Below, piece after piece: positions 11,606-22,511 of a stretch of 64,000 nt of DNA (position 1 is the first letter of the stretch; each line of letters opens with the position of its first letter). The stretch comes from Linnemannia hyalina (taxonomy: Eukaryota; Mortierellomycota; Mortierellomycetes; Mortierellales; Mortierellaceae). A model generated the notes under the pieces. The model did no database searches. It had not been told where the DNA came from and was given only the letters and a program-made list of their open reading frames with translations. The translations under genes and the position numbers were made by a program. The stretch spans positions 1,116,001-1,180,000 of the forward strand of contig JAHRHY010000002.1 of NCBI GenBank assembly GCA_019671135.1, written 5' to 3'.

Positions 11606-13728
11606 CTAAACAGAAGTGGCGGGGGTCTTGGGTTTGGTGGCCAAAAGACTGGGTTGGAAGGCTGGTGGGACAGATCCCTTATCCTCAACCAGAGGTAAGA
11701 ATGAACACTGAGGCCTGTTCCCTCCAAGGACAACCAGCATCTTGCGTTTCGCCCATGCTGGCATATGTTTCGCACAGAACCTGAGCAGTCCCGCCACAAT
11801 TCCCTACATTTACATAAATGATGGGTTGTTAGAACCTACGAAAAAAAAATGTCATGGCCTATGGTCAACACAATGCAGTGTCAGTAGTTCTTACACCAGA
11901 AGCCATGGTGCGGTAGAAGCGGGTAGAGTTGGAGGCGGTCTGGATCCAAGGTAGACGTTCATCCTGGTAGGATCGGAATGCATTCTCGATGTCCTTGGAG
12001 GTGGGGTCTGAGGGAAGGGCATTGATCCAATTGGCCAAAATGATCGCATCATGCATGGCATTCTGGCACCCAACTCCGCCCGCAGGGTTCAGCTAATGAA
12101 TCGATTGCAAAAAGTGAGGATGAGAAAATGAGAACGTATGTAAGAGGATATGGTATATGCAAGGTACGTTGTTATGTTCTGTGAAGAAATCATAATGTTT
12201 TACCTTGTGGCAGGCTGAATGTACAGAAAGGGAGAAAAAGTAAAAGAAAAAAGGACAGTCTGGTTAGCTTACAGGTCGAGCTGTTATCATCTAAGAAAAA
12301 AATAAACAAACAAACACAACAGAGAGGTGCATACCATCGCCCATAAGGACAGTGCGCCCTCCGAACCAGGTCTCAAAGACAATCTCCTCCAGCTTGACCT
12401 TGGAGATCAGGTCTTTGGGGGTATAATCAATCAGATCTCCCAGTGTCAAAGGATTTACTTCGTTACCGCTCACGACGGGGAAGTGACGGACCTCATTGCA
12501 CATTGCTTCTGCAGCCTCGGGTCCCCATTCTTGATCGACAATTGAGTGGCCGTTCTTGTCGTCTGTTGATGTTTTGGACTCCTCGACGAATCGGATGATT
12601 GACCAACACACCGTGCCCTGCTGTGTTGTTAATGTAACCCACTTTCGTTGGTCATGAATCATCGGCAGCATCAAGAGAGCGAAAAAAAAGAGTGAAAACA
12701 AGAAGCAATGAAAGTGAGAAAAAAAATAGTGTGTTGAAGAGAGCGCATGTGAAAAAAAAACTACTAGGACAAGAGCGAAACTTACGGCCCAAGGTTTGTT
12801 TTCTCCCAAGGTATTGATGAACTGACAATCATCCTGCAATAAATGAGGGAACACAGCTGGATCCAAGGGTCGTGTTTGTCCCACTAGGCAAACGGTGCTG
12901 TAGGGTAAGGGGACATCATCGGCTGCTGGCAGTTTGTTGTGTGCCTTTAGTCGCTTGAACAGGTTCTGGCGGACAGCGCTGTATGCTCCGTCAGCTCCGA
13001 TAAGTATATCACCTGAGGCTGTTGTTCCATCGCTGAAGGTAACAGTAATGCCGTTGTCGCCCTGGTCGTCAGTCGACAGGATTTTTTTGCCCATGTGCAT
13101 GCGGTTCTTAGGGATTTGTCTGAACAGGAGGTCGTGCAGGGCGGGTCTGGCAATGACATGACCGATGGCTCCAAGGCTATCATTAGGAAGCACAAAGATT
13201 TGTGTGTTAACACGCGGGGCGAGATTATGTGTGACAAAGAGACAGAGCGTCGTCAAAGAGAGTTCACAATGTGCTTACACTTGCTGTTGTGCCGAAAAGT
13301 CCATTTTGTAATCGACTCGACGTTGCTCGTTAGCGATGACTTGTAGGGAGAGTGTTTTCTTCCCAAGAGAAACAAACTCGTCGTATATGTTGCATTGTTT
13401 GAACAACGCATCTGTTGCAGCCGACAGTGCAATCGCCGATCCTTCACACAATCAAACGACAAAAAGATTTAGTGATTGTTCGTAGGAGGCAGCTTACATT
13501 TGCGATACTCTTTCTTTGTTCGCAAAACTGCTTGGCGCACTTACCAAGGGCTTTGGGCTCAGTGGCTCGCTCGAAGATCTCGTAGGGGATATCGGTCTGC
13601 TGTAGGAGCATTCCCAACGAGAGACCTCCCAGTCCTCCACCGGCGATCAAGACCTTGGGTCGCTTCTTTGCCGGGTCCACATGCTGAGGTTGTTTTGTCT
13701 GAGAAGGTTGTGCAATAGAGGTTGTCAT
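11606..13728 (-). CDS. FAD-dependent monooxygenase C
   Basis: Third paralogue of the upstream block. Exons 13545-13728, 13279-13441, 12786-13176, 12335-12641, 12204-12214 (microexon CCTGCCACAAG), 11895-12092 and 11606-11803 total 1452 nt, 483 residues. The N terminus is about 17 residues longer than A or B (Pro/Gln/Lys-rich) before GGGLGG and IPYEIFERA. DG motif: GDILIGADGAYSAVRQ; GD motif GDACHK across the microexon, then LNPAGGVGCQNAMHDA. A second in-frame ATG at 13767 would add 13 residues; I prefer 13728 because the added stretch looks like leader. Exon 4 is about 15 nt longer than in A or D because of a loop insertion. Intact; substrate unknown. Confidence 0.87.
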
Positions 13729-15113
13729 GTTCTTTGTTTGCTTTCTTAGGAGTGTGAAAGGCGACAAAATGTGGATGTATGAAGAGAAGGCTTACCGCGC
13801 CTCCTTGCTATTTATTTCGTTTTTTTTTTTCCTCCGATGCGAATATGGCCGCCGTTACGTTGTGTACTCGCAAGGTCAAACAAAGCATATCCGATGGCGC
13901 CAAATCAGAATGACCATAGTACCTTTGTGGGATCTCCCTTGCTATTACTGTTTGAAGCGCCCGATTGCGCCCGTACCAACAAGAGAAGCGTTGCTGAGTC
14001 GCCGATCACCCACATTGCCAGAGAGTCCTTGCACTTCCCTACTTTCTTTTTTTGTTCTGTTTTTGTTCTTCCATTACATCCTCTCATTTTTTGGGATACT
14101 CTTTTATCCCCAAGTTGGGATCCCGGAAGCGCGGTCTAAGCTCAAAGCGTTACACTTCAAAGGGCTTCTCGCTTACAGTTGCCCACTCAAAAAATGCACG
14201 CTATCAGATTTCACCCCTCTTCCCTCCATGGGTCTCACATCTTTCAAGCGATAGAAACATTACATACATGCAGGTGGGCGTAGACAAAAACAAAACGCGG
14301 GTATCCATGAATAAAATGTCAAGCGACAAAACCTACACGTCAGAAGCAGTGCCACATTACGATCAAGGATGTATATTTCCAGGAACGAACGAACGAAAGG
14401 AGTGGTCTCACTTTTCATTCATGTTTATGCAAAGTTGACGAGCTATGTTATGCTAATTGTATTCCGGGTACTTTTTAGGAACAATGTAATCCGCAGGGAG
14501 GAGAAGGGGGGATTGATGTTGTTATGGGTTTCCGTTTTTCTACGAGAAGTGCGCTACTCCACGCACACAATAAGTGTAAAGCGTCGATACTTGGGACAAT
14601 TTTTAGTAAAGCAGTGAGTCATCGAACGGTTTGATCTGTTCGCGTCGCGTTGGTAGTCAAATCAAAACCTACGAAATATCACCGCACCAGCCATGGTTCT
14701 CCCCTTGAAAATATTTCGCCAGGAACACCACCTCCATGCATAAGCAAAAGCAAACAAGCAAGCAAGCAAGGGACAACCCCCCTTTGCTCACAAACATCCT
14801 CAACTATGTGACCCAGGTTAAAGATGCATGCCTTGGTGTTACCCCGAGAATCGAGACTCCTTGAATTTTTTTAGGGACGATAACAGAAAAATAATGGTGC
14901 AGTACAAGACACTAACGCTGAAGAAAAGGAGGACCAGACCATGACTCTAATGCAACCCATCCTTCACTCCTCTTGACTTCTCTCTCTCACATATTTTCCT
15001 GACTCAAATCTTACAGTTGCATGCGTTGAACAAGACCATCAAAACTCGTCGAGGTGTGTTTTCGTTGTTTATTATTCTCACGAGATATCTAATACACAGT
15101 CTGTCCCTTTCGC
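13729..15113. other. intergenic region
   Basis: FMO-C promoter plus unassigned sequence. No domain or extended coding pattern is seen; small repeats such as CAAGCAAGCAAG (14756-14769) occur. Confidence 0.4.
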
Positions 15114-15677
15114 TCATACATACTGTCTCCGGTAATGATCCCGTCTAGGCTTGGACACCTCAAATGGGTTAGGTTGGCGTGTCGGAATACAACCATCCCT
15201 CCACCAACAAATACCAAAATCTCCAACGCTATTGGCCTCCGTTTTCTTTGTCCTGGCCCCCTTCAAACTAACCAACGCCACACGATACCCTCTTTTCAAC
15301 CAATTCTCCTCCGTCAACCGCCAGAGGCTCACACTGTCCACCTCTTCCTGAAAGAATCCCCCTAGCAGGAACCCCCCCTTTCGCGATCTCCTTGTTTAGT
15401 GAGGAACGCGTCAACCTCCTTCAAGCACGCCTCGCACTGATCCACAGCTGCGTCGTTGTTGTTGACTCCACACGTAAACTCCGTTGTAACTGGCCTTGAA
15501 CTGTGCCACCTTGTCCACTGCTGGCGATAGTGGTGGAAGGGCGGGGGTCTTGACATCTCTGGAGTGAGACTCAGCTGTTGGGCGGGGATTATGCTTCAAC
15601 ACCGTTGGTGCAGGTGCGTCGAGGTCTTGAAGTCTTTGGAAGGGCGGCGTTTTTGCTGTCGGGGAAAGAGCCACCAA
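15114..15677 (-). CDS. unrecognised protein, C-terminal exons (partial)
   Basis: Two segments look coding on the minus strand. The 3' one (about 15114-15349) ends in a stop at 15114 and reads LWRLTEENWLKRGYRVALV, then a Lys/Arg/Trp/Cys-rich tail. The upstream one (about 15445-15677) reads QFKASYNGVYVW. A GTGCGA donor near 15445 and a TTTCAG acceptor near 15350 would join them in frame through an intron with an ACTAAAC branch-like site. I do not recognise a family. It may be the 3' end of the same transcription unit as the segment at 16033-16672, but the connecting exon cannot be set from sequence. It could also be a decayed gene. Confidence 0.3.
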
Positions 15678-16032
15678 GGAGTATCTTTAGATGTGTCCAC
15701 CTTGTTTTTGCAAGCCTGGATGGAGGAGGAAAAAAAATGACAGCTGATCACCCTGTCCCCCTTGAATGTTTTCTCGCTCGTCAAGAACATCATCATCCTC
15801 CCACTTCCGTGCACTAACAAGTAAAAGACCCCCAACTGACCCTTCTTTCCCCTTACACCTACTGATATCATGGTCTGATGACTGCTTGCATCTGTTTTAC
15901 GCGATTCACCGCTCCTTCTTAACACAGGACAATCAGTCCAAGTGAATATAGCATCACACGCGAGTTCGAATTCTAATGAAGCAAGGATTGAAAGAACTGA
16001 CATTGAATGATAAGCGCCAGATGAAGTCTTCA

Positions 16033-16672
16033 TTAAGTAACTACATAAAATCTGACCCAATTGAGCGTCTCCCTGAAAAATCCGGTCACAAGTGCGGGTT
16101 GGCTCCCGTTTATCGTTATCACAACTTCTGTCAAGTGGAAGTTGCGCCATGAGCAGTAATGCCCATGGTCATGATCATGGCCATATAAAAGGCATTGGGA
16201 GCACCGCAGTATTGAATGTCGATGCTGAAGAACTAAAATGTAGTGTGAACTAAAGGATGCAGCGTTCTCTGAAATAGGGGGTGGCCCGAATAACCGCAAC
16301 AACTCCTCATGGGAATAAACGGCGACTATAGCACTGGACTTAATAAAAGGATAAACCAAAACCTCTTTGTGCTTTTGCACGTAGGAGTCGTGTGGTGGCT
16401 GTAAAGGGATGTGGCCCGTTGATAAATCATAGAGGAGAGTTCCGGGATCCAATAAGCTGCACTTAGTAACTGCAAACCGTGATTTTTCATGATGTACCCA
16501 GGTTAGAGCAATATCAAGATCTCGCGTAGTTGAAATAAACTGAGAATCCACTCTTTCTGTATGTCCCATTCGTTCGACATGATCCTTGATTTGATGAGTG
16601 CAGTCCTTCACGAGGGTTGTCGTGTAGACGTAAAACACGAAAGAGCAACATCCCATTGAACTTCTTGGAGCT
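16033..16672 (-). CDS. unrecognised domain with a 'FISTT' motif (partial or decayed)
   Basis: An open stretch beginning after a CTTAG acceptor-like site at about 16673. It includes QFISTTRDLDIALTW, then a strand/turn pattern and VLVYPFIKSSAIVAVY-SHEELLRLF. The order 'FIS(T/V)T...A..W' followed by a late hydrophobic strand and a short helix resembles the ART-like fungal domain I know as DUF7587, but this is recalled resemblance, not a search. An N-terminal part with the usual first strand is not visible upstream. Downstream of LRLFG the frame stays open but looks non-coding. Treat as a partial or broken gene. Confidence 0.3.
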
Positions 16673-17918
16673 CTAAGAGATGAATAGAATGGAAGAGTTT
16701 AGTAATCCAGCATTACATTGTGACATCAACTATACAAGAATGAAGTGATGAATGGTACCCAAAAATTGGTATGTTTCTGTAATGAATAAAGAAACACAAT
16801 GCAGTGACGCGAACATTGACCTCTGCTTTAGTAGTTCGACGACACGACCTCGACATCGAAGGATCAAAAAGCACGGTCGCTATAAGCGCAAGTTTTTCCT
16901 GTTTCTTATTTTTTTTTTCTCGGCCGCCCAACTGTCTACCGGTGCCTATAAACCTTATGCTTCTCCTTAAAACATGACAACACAGTGGGAAAAAGTTAAA
17001 GAAAACATCCTTCACATTCCAATGAAGATGAGGAATGCATGCATTGACGCAAGGAGAGAAAACAACGTAGCGGTAGTTTTTGCGTCGTTTGGTATGTCAC
17101 CTCAGAGGCGTGTATAGTTACAGTGGCAGTACATTCCCCTGCTCTGTGATTTCTCTCCCGCAGTGCTCCCCATTCGCCACTCCCATGCGCACTTGCTCCT
17201 CTCCACAAATATACGTTGTCTACAGAAATGGTTAAATGATTCTTTGCGACATTGCACCGCTTGTTCTTGTGGTGGTGGAAGACGAAGCTTGGGCTGCAAC
17301 AAAGTCTTGAGGCCTTTTGACGCGTTGTTGTTATTGAAGGGAGACGACGGCGACGATGACGAGGACGAAGGGTAGGGACAGGAAGGAAGGAGAGAAAACA
17401 AAGCACGCATAGAAAAAAATAAAAGAAAGGAGGTTGAAGTTAAAGAAGGAGAAGGAAGATAGGCAAGATGGCGAGACCTGAGAAACTTCATACTCAATGT
17501 CCCTCCTATCATTTTTGTGGTACTTGCAGGCGACCTCACTTTAACTTTAACACCCCATGCTATTAAAACCTCCAGCAATGGCGTCCAAGGGATAGTTACC
17601 TAGGAAGTGGCGAATGAAGAAACTGAATGCAGGCACTGAACGTTGGTGACAATGGCGTTCATGATTGGATTGGTTTTTTTTGTTGTTTTATTATATTACA
17701 GAGGTTTGTACGCGTTTCCACAAAAAAAAGGGATGTGCTGTTGTGTTTTTGGTGTTGGTTGGTTGATTGTTGTTTTTGTGTGCTCCCGTCCAGTTATCTG
17801 ATCTCTTCCTCATTCAATCAGACATAAAGAGGTGAAAGAGGGACAGGTGTGTGTGTGTATGTATGTGTGTGCGAACAGCAAACGGAAAAATGTCCCAGGA
17901 GAAAAGAAAACGAATGAC
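16673..17918. other. intergenic region
   Basis: No supported gene. Low-complexity tracts occur (GACGACGG near 17341-17372, GT/TGTG near 17848-17870). The last part is the SUB2 3' region. Confidence 0.4.
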
Positions 17919-19580
17919 TTAGGCAGTCATGTAGGTCGAGACATCAATCTCCTCGGGGAGCTCGGGAATCTGGACCTCGAAACGGGCCTGAATGCTCTTC
18001 AAGATCTCGGTGTCAGCATCATCGGCGACAAAAGTGATGGCGAGACCCTTGGTACCGAAACGACCAGCACGACCGACACGATGGAGGTAGGTGTCGGCTG
18101 CGTCAGGGACGTCGTAGTTGATGACGACGTTGACACGGGAGACATCGAGACCACGGGCAAAGACGTCGGTGGCGACGAGGATGCGCTTGTTGAACTCCTT
18201 GAAGGACTTGTACTTGGCAATACGATCCGCCTGTTCCATCGATCCGTGAATGGCGATACTGGGGAAGTTGCACTCCTGCAACAACTTGTTGAGCTGCTCA
18301 GCGCGGGCAACAGACTTGACAAAGATGCAGACCTGATTGAACTCGAGAGAATCCAAGAGGTCGTTGAGCTTGCGGTTCTTCTGGGCCTCGGTGATTCCGA
18401 CGTAGTACTGCTGGAGACCGTGGAGAGTGAGCTTCGTCTCGTCATCGACATAAATCTCGAGAGGGTTCTGCATGAACTTCTTGCAGGTGACGCGGGTGTC
18501 CTTGCTCAAGGTAGCTGAGAACATCATAACCTGCTTGTGATGGGGGGTGGCCCTGAAGATCTCCTGGACGTCGCGGCGCATATCTATATGTAACCAAGAA
18601 GTTGACGCAGTTAGAATCATATGTCGAGGGGATCGGGTACAGTTCCATAGTGGGTGTGGGTCGAAGCACAGATTCAGATTTAACGTCATCTCATGAGGAA
18701 CGTATGTTGTCCTTAAACGAGCTGGGTTAAAGTAGCATATTGTTGTCATCACTTCATGGCATTCGATTGTAAGAAAAAAAGAGGGAACGTAGCAAGGGAA
18801 GCAACTTAAGGAAATAGGGGGCTTACCAATCTGATCGAGCATCTTGTCGCACTCGTCGAGGACAAAGTGCTTGACGTTCTTGAGGTTGAGGGTCTTCTCC
18901 TTGATCAGGGCGAGGACACGACCGGGGGTTCCGACCAAGATGTGAGGACAGAGCTCCTTGTTACGGAGAATATCCTGATCTCTCTTGATGGGAGTACCAC
19001 CATAAAAGACCTCAGAGCGGACCTCGGGCAAATACTTGCTGAAGCGGGCGTACTCGTTCTTGATCTGGAAGGCCAACTCGCGGGTGTGGCAGAGGACAAC
19101 AACAGAGACCTCGCCGGGGACAGCCTCGACTTGCTGGAGCGAGGCGAGGACAAAGACGGCAGTCTTACCCATACCAGACTTGGCCTGGCAGAGAATATCC
19201 ATTCCGAGGATGGACTGGGGGATGCACTCCTGCTGGACTATTTCGTAAAACAACAAAAGGGGGATGACGAGTCAGAAACTAGTTTAGGGAAAGCTCGTTG
19301 GTTTGCTTCTTCTCATAATGAATCAAACAAAAGAGAATATCAAAACACAAGGCTTACCCTCAGAGGGATGCTCGAAACCGCAGTCGACGATGGCACGCAA
19401 CAACTCGGGCTTCAAGAGAAAATCACGGAAGCCGGTGGAGTGGACACCGACATAGGAGCCCTTCTTGTCCTTGGACTCTTCAGCGGCATCGGGCTGAGCG
19501 GTGGCGGGGACAGCGTTGATGGACTGGATAACATCATCATCCTCGTCGTAGTCAACAAGATCGTCGTGGTGGTCGGTCAT
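17919..19580 (-). CDS. SUB2: DEAD-box RNA helicase SUB2/UAP56
   Basis: Nuclear ATP-dependent RNA helicase of the TREX complex, needed for spliceosome assembly and mRNA export. Exons 19358-19580, 18827-19237 and 17919-18583 give exactly 432 residues, close to the family size. Motifs in order: acidic N terminus ([11 protein letters not shown]); Q-motif region [15 protein letters not shown]; Walker [14 protein letters not shown] equivalent [16 protein letters not shown] as [10 protein letters not shown]; the UAP56-specific DECD box (DECDKML); SATL; and motif [12 protein letters not shown]. The DECD rather than DEAD box and the [16 protein letters not shown] context separate it from eIF4A. The start is the first ATG of the conserved acidic leader. 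Both introns are GT-AG. A housekeeping gene lying between the two FMO blocks. Confidence 0.97.
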
Positions 19581-19921
19581 GATTGTAAAAGAGGTGGGGG
19601 TAGGGCTGTATAAATCCGATCCAAAGGAGAGGCGGCGAAGACGAAGACGGCAAGAAGGAAACAAGTAGGAGGTAGGTTGACAGGAGTTGAGGGGTTTCGT
19701 TTAGTATTGTGTGATTTTTGTTTTGTCTCGTTGCGAACGAATCCAGGAAGAGCGGGAAGCAAGGCGAAGAGGGAGGCCAAGCACTTAAAGTGGGAGGAGA
19801 TGGCGCGGCGCAGTTGTAAAAATAGGAAAAAATAAACAATAAAGTGCATGTGTGGTGTTTCTGTGGTTCATCCTCCTGAGAACTCGCCGCCGTCGATATC
19901 GAGGGCCGGGGACTCCTCTCC

Positions 19922-19955
<34 letters not shown>

Positions 19956-21316
19956 GGTGGCGAGGCCGTTGTTGCTCGTTATTGTTGTTGGTGTTCCTCC
20001 TGCGTTGTGTCGTGTTGTCGAGGTTGTTGTTGATGTCGTGTTGTTGACTTGGCTGAAAAGGGAGCAAACAGACGCAAAATGACTTTGGAAAAGGGGATTG
20101 AATCCGAATCCAAAGAGGAGTGACGTCCGTCCTTATCCACTTCGAACTGATACAGGCCAGCAACCAAAAGTCGCTGGGTAGGGACAGGGAGGGGAGAAGG
20201 CTATCCAAGCTCAAGCTCGCGCGCAAAAGTGCAGCAGCTGCTGGCGGGTGGGTGGCAGTGAACCGCGATCCGATCTCGTTTCACTTCTCTCGACCTTTCA
20301 TCCCCTCCCTCATCCTGTCAACAACGACAAAAGGACCTCTCGGGAAGACGAAAGGGCGCCCTGGCGTACGTATGTGCGCGCGCGGTTGTCGACGCAGCCA
20401 ACCAAAAAAGGAAAGTTGCGTGTGCAGAGGCGAAAAGAGGACATAACGCCTGTATTGCGTGCAACCAGTGAGCCGTGGAGACGAGGGATGAGTCAAAACA
20501 AAATGACACCCATCAGGTCGCTGTTGAAGAAACGAGATGAGGACACCCAGGCCAGTCGCTTGTTGTTGTCGTTGTTGCTGCAGGTGTTGGTACCACATAC
20601 TAGTTGGGTGTCGTTGTTGTTGTTATGTTGACGTGTCGAGCGAGTGCGTTGTAATATTGATTGATCACGACGGCGGAAGATGAGCAGAATCAGCAGCGAG
20701 ACACGTAGTAGAAGGACCGGCCAGAGAAGAAGAGGAGGAAGAGTACGGTTCTGGCTGGCAGGGGAGGATGTCCATCTTGGTGGTGGAGAAGACAGACATA
20801 CCGAAACTTAGGTGTTGGTTCGAGGGTTGGCTTGATGAAAGCAGACGGACAAGCGGTGACTTGGTTGGTGGTGTGGGGGGAGAAGGACAAAGAGGAAGGG
20901 GGAAGAGAGCGGTGAAGGAAAAAGAAAGGACAAAAAGGAAGGGGAGGGAACAAATAGCACTCACAGCGAGGACTCAAGGGGCACGGAGTACGAGTGGAGA
21001 GAGAGAGGATGATGGATTGTTTACATGTGGTTGGTCTGACGCTGACGAAACAAAGAAAATTTCAAGGGGCCTTTTGTTGCATATGCACCCAAGAAAAAAT
21101 CAGTGACGTACGAGAAAAAAATTGGTGGCAAAGAAAACGGCTACCTCCTGAAAGGAAAAATAAGGCCATGATTTTTTGGGGGTGTGAATTGCATAGAAGG
21201 AAGGACATGAGGGTGATATGCCTACGGGAAATCAGTCGCGTCGGATGCTGCATAAAGCCATCCGAGATCGAACCCTGCCTGAGCAACAAGCGAATGTCAA
21301 AAGAGCGTCTGAAAAG
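19581..21316. other. SUB2 5' region and intergenic sequence
   Basis: The SUB2 leader and promoter. A (CT)n/TCTC microsatellite lies at about 19918-19954. Downstream sequence to 21316 is low-complexity, GA- and GT-rich, with no supported gene. Confidence 0.45.
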
Positions 21317-21326
21317 TCATATGTAA

Positions 21327-21821
21327 GCGGCCCCTTCATGTGCAGAGGATATAAAAAGGCATATAAAAAATATCCAAAGCCCAAGGAACGGAGTGTTTAC
21401 TTCCATAACTGACATATCTCTTCATAGTGGGCAACAGAACACAGAATAAAATAGCAATAGACAGCACATGTTTTTTTAAAATGTAATCTCTCCCCTGTAT
21501 TTCGCCCCAAAGATACAGTTGAGAGTACAAGCGCTTTAGATGATGACATACAAGAACTACTCTGGCGAATCTTGCAGTGAGGGTTACAGGTTAATAGTAG
21601 ATGGACATATTCAAGAGTGTGGTGTGCGAAAAATAAGAAGACTTTGTTGTTTGGAGAATAGGTTGGTGTTTAGTAGGATAGTTGAACAAAAAATGTTACA
21701 ATGGTTGTCTTACATGCTTGGTATCATATATACATTCTCATCCCATAGTCGCTATGGATATTGTCGAGATCTACAGAGATGTAACAAACACCATATGATA
21801 ACTTGGACCTGAAAGGCCTCC
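21327..21821. mobile_element. 495-bp MITE copy 1, PIF/Harbinger-like (TAA target duplication)
   Basis: Nearly identical (about 97% by eye, no indels) to the copy at 22017-22511, in the same orientation. Ends: GCGGCCCCTTCATGTGCAG on the left; the reverse complement of the right end begins GGAGGCCTTTCAGGTCCAAG, an imperfect inverted repeat. It is flanked by TAA at 21324-21326 and 21822-21824. A 3-bp TWA duplication is characteristic of PIF/Harbinger elements. Both copies carry a 90-codon open frame inside, which has no recognisable domain and is probably incidental. Non-autonomous. Confidence 0.8.
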
Positions 21822-22016
21822 TAAGGGCAAGGAACTCTTTGTCGTACGGTACTTAGTACATGTGTTTTCTCCTGTTCCTTGTAGTTGTTGCGTAGCGAGT
21901 ACTCTGCCAGCTCGGGCTGTTCCTCCGCGTATGATGGTCTTCTCCGAAGGTCCTCTCGCACCGCTTCTGGAAGGGCTGGGACGTGAGCAAAGCAATTCCT
22001 GATTGTCGACGGCTTA

Positions 22017-22511
22017 GCGGCCCCTTCATGTGCAGAGGATATAAAAAGGCATATAAAAAATATCCAAAGTCCAAGGAACGGAGTGTTGACTTCCATAACT
22101 GGCATATCTCTTCATAGTGGGCAACAGAACACAGAATAAAATAGCAGTAGACAGCACAAGAATTTTTAAAATGTAATCTCTCCCCTGTATTTCGCCCCAA
22201 AGATACAGTTGAGAGTACAAGTGCTTTAGATGATCACATACAAGAACTACTCTGGCGAATCTTGCAGTGAGGGTTACAGGTTAATAGTAGATGGACACAT
22301 TCAAGAGTGTGGTGTGCGAAAAATAAGAAGACTTTGTTGTTTGGAGAATAGGTTGGTGTTTAGTAGGATAGTTAAACAAAAAATGTTACAATGGTTGTCT
22401 TATATGCTTGGTATCATATATACATTCTCATCCCATAGTCGCTATGGATATTGTCGAGATCTACAGAGATGTAACAAACACCATATGATAACTTGGACGT
22501 GAAAGGCCTCC
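22017..22511. mobile_element. 495-bp MITE copy 2, PIF/Harbinger-like (TTA target duplication)
   Basis: Second copy of the element, flanked by TTA at 22014-22016 and 22512-22514. It interrupts the transposase frame between the codons for Lys and Pro of an Asn-Lys-Val-Lys-Pro-Ser stretch. Deleting the element plus one TTA restores the frame exactly, which fixes its ends to the base. About a dozen substitutions separate it from copy 1, so the two insertions are young or recently homogenised. Confidence 0.85.

Noticed and set aside
17832..19613. Plus-strand open frames of 228 and 248 codons opposite SUB2
   Set aside because: Both mirror SUB2 exons and run into its introns; they are Leu/Asp/Glu/Val-rich without a recognisable fold.
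21540..22502. Identical 90-codon frames inside the two 495-bp repeats
   Set aside because: Conservation is explained by recent duplication of the MITE; no domain, and the element shows non-autonomous features.
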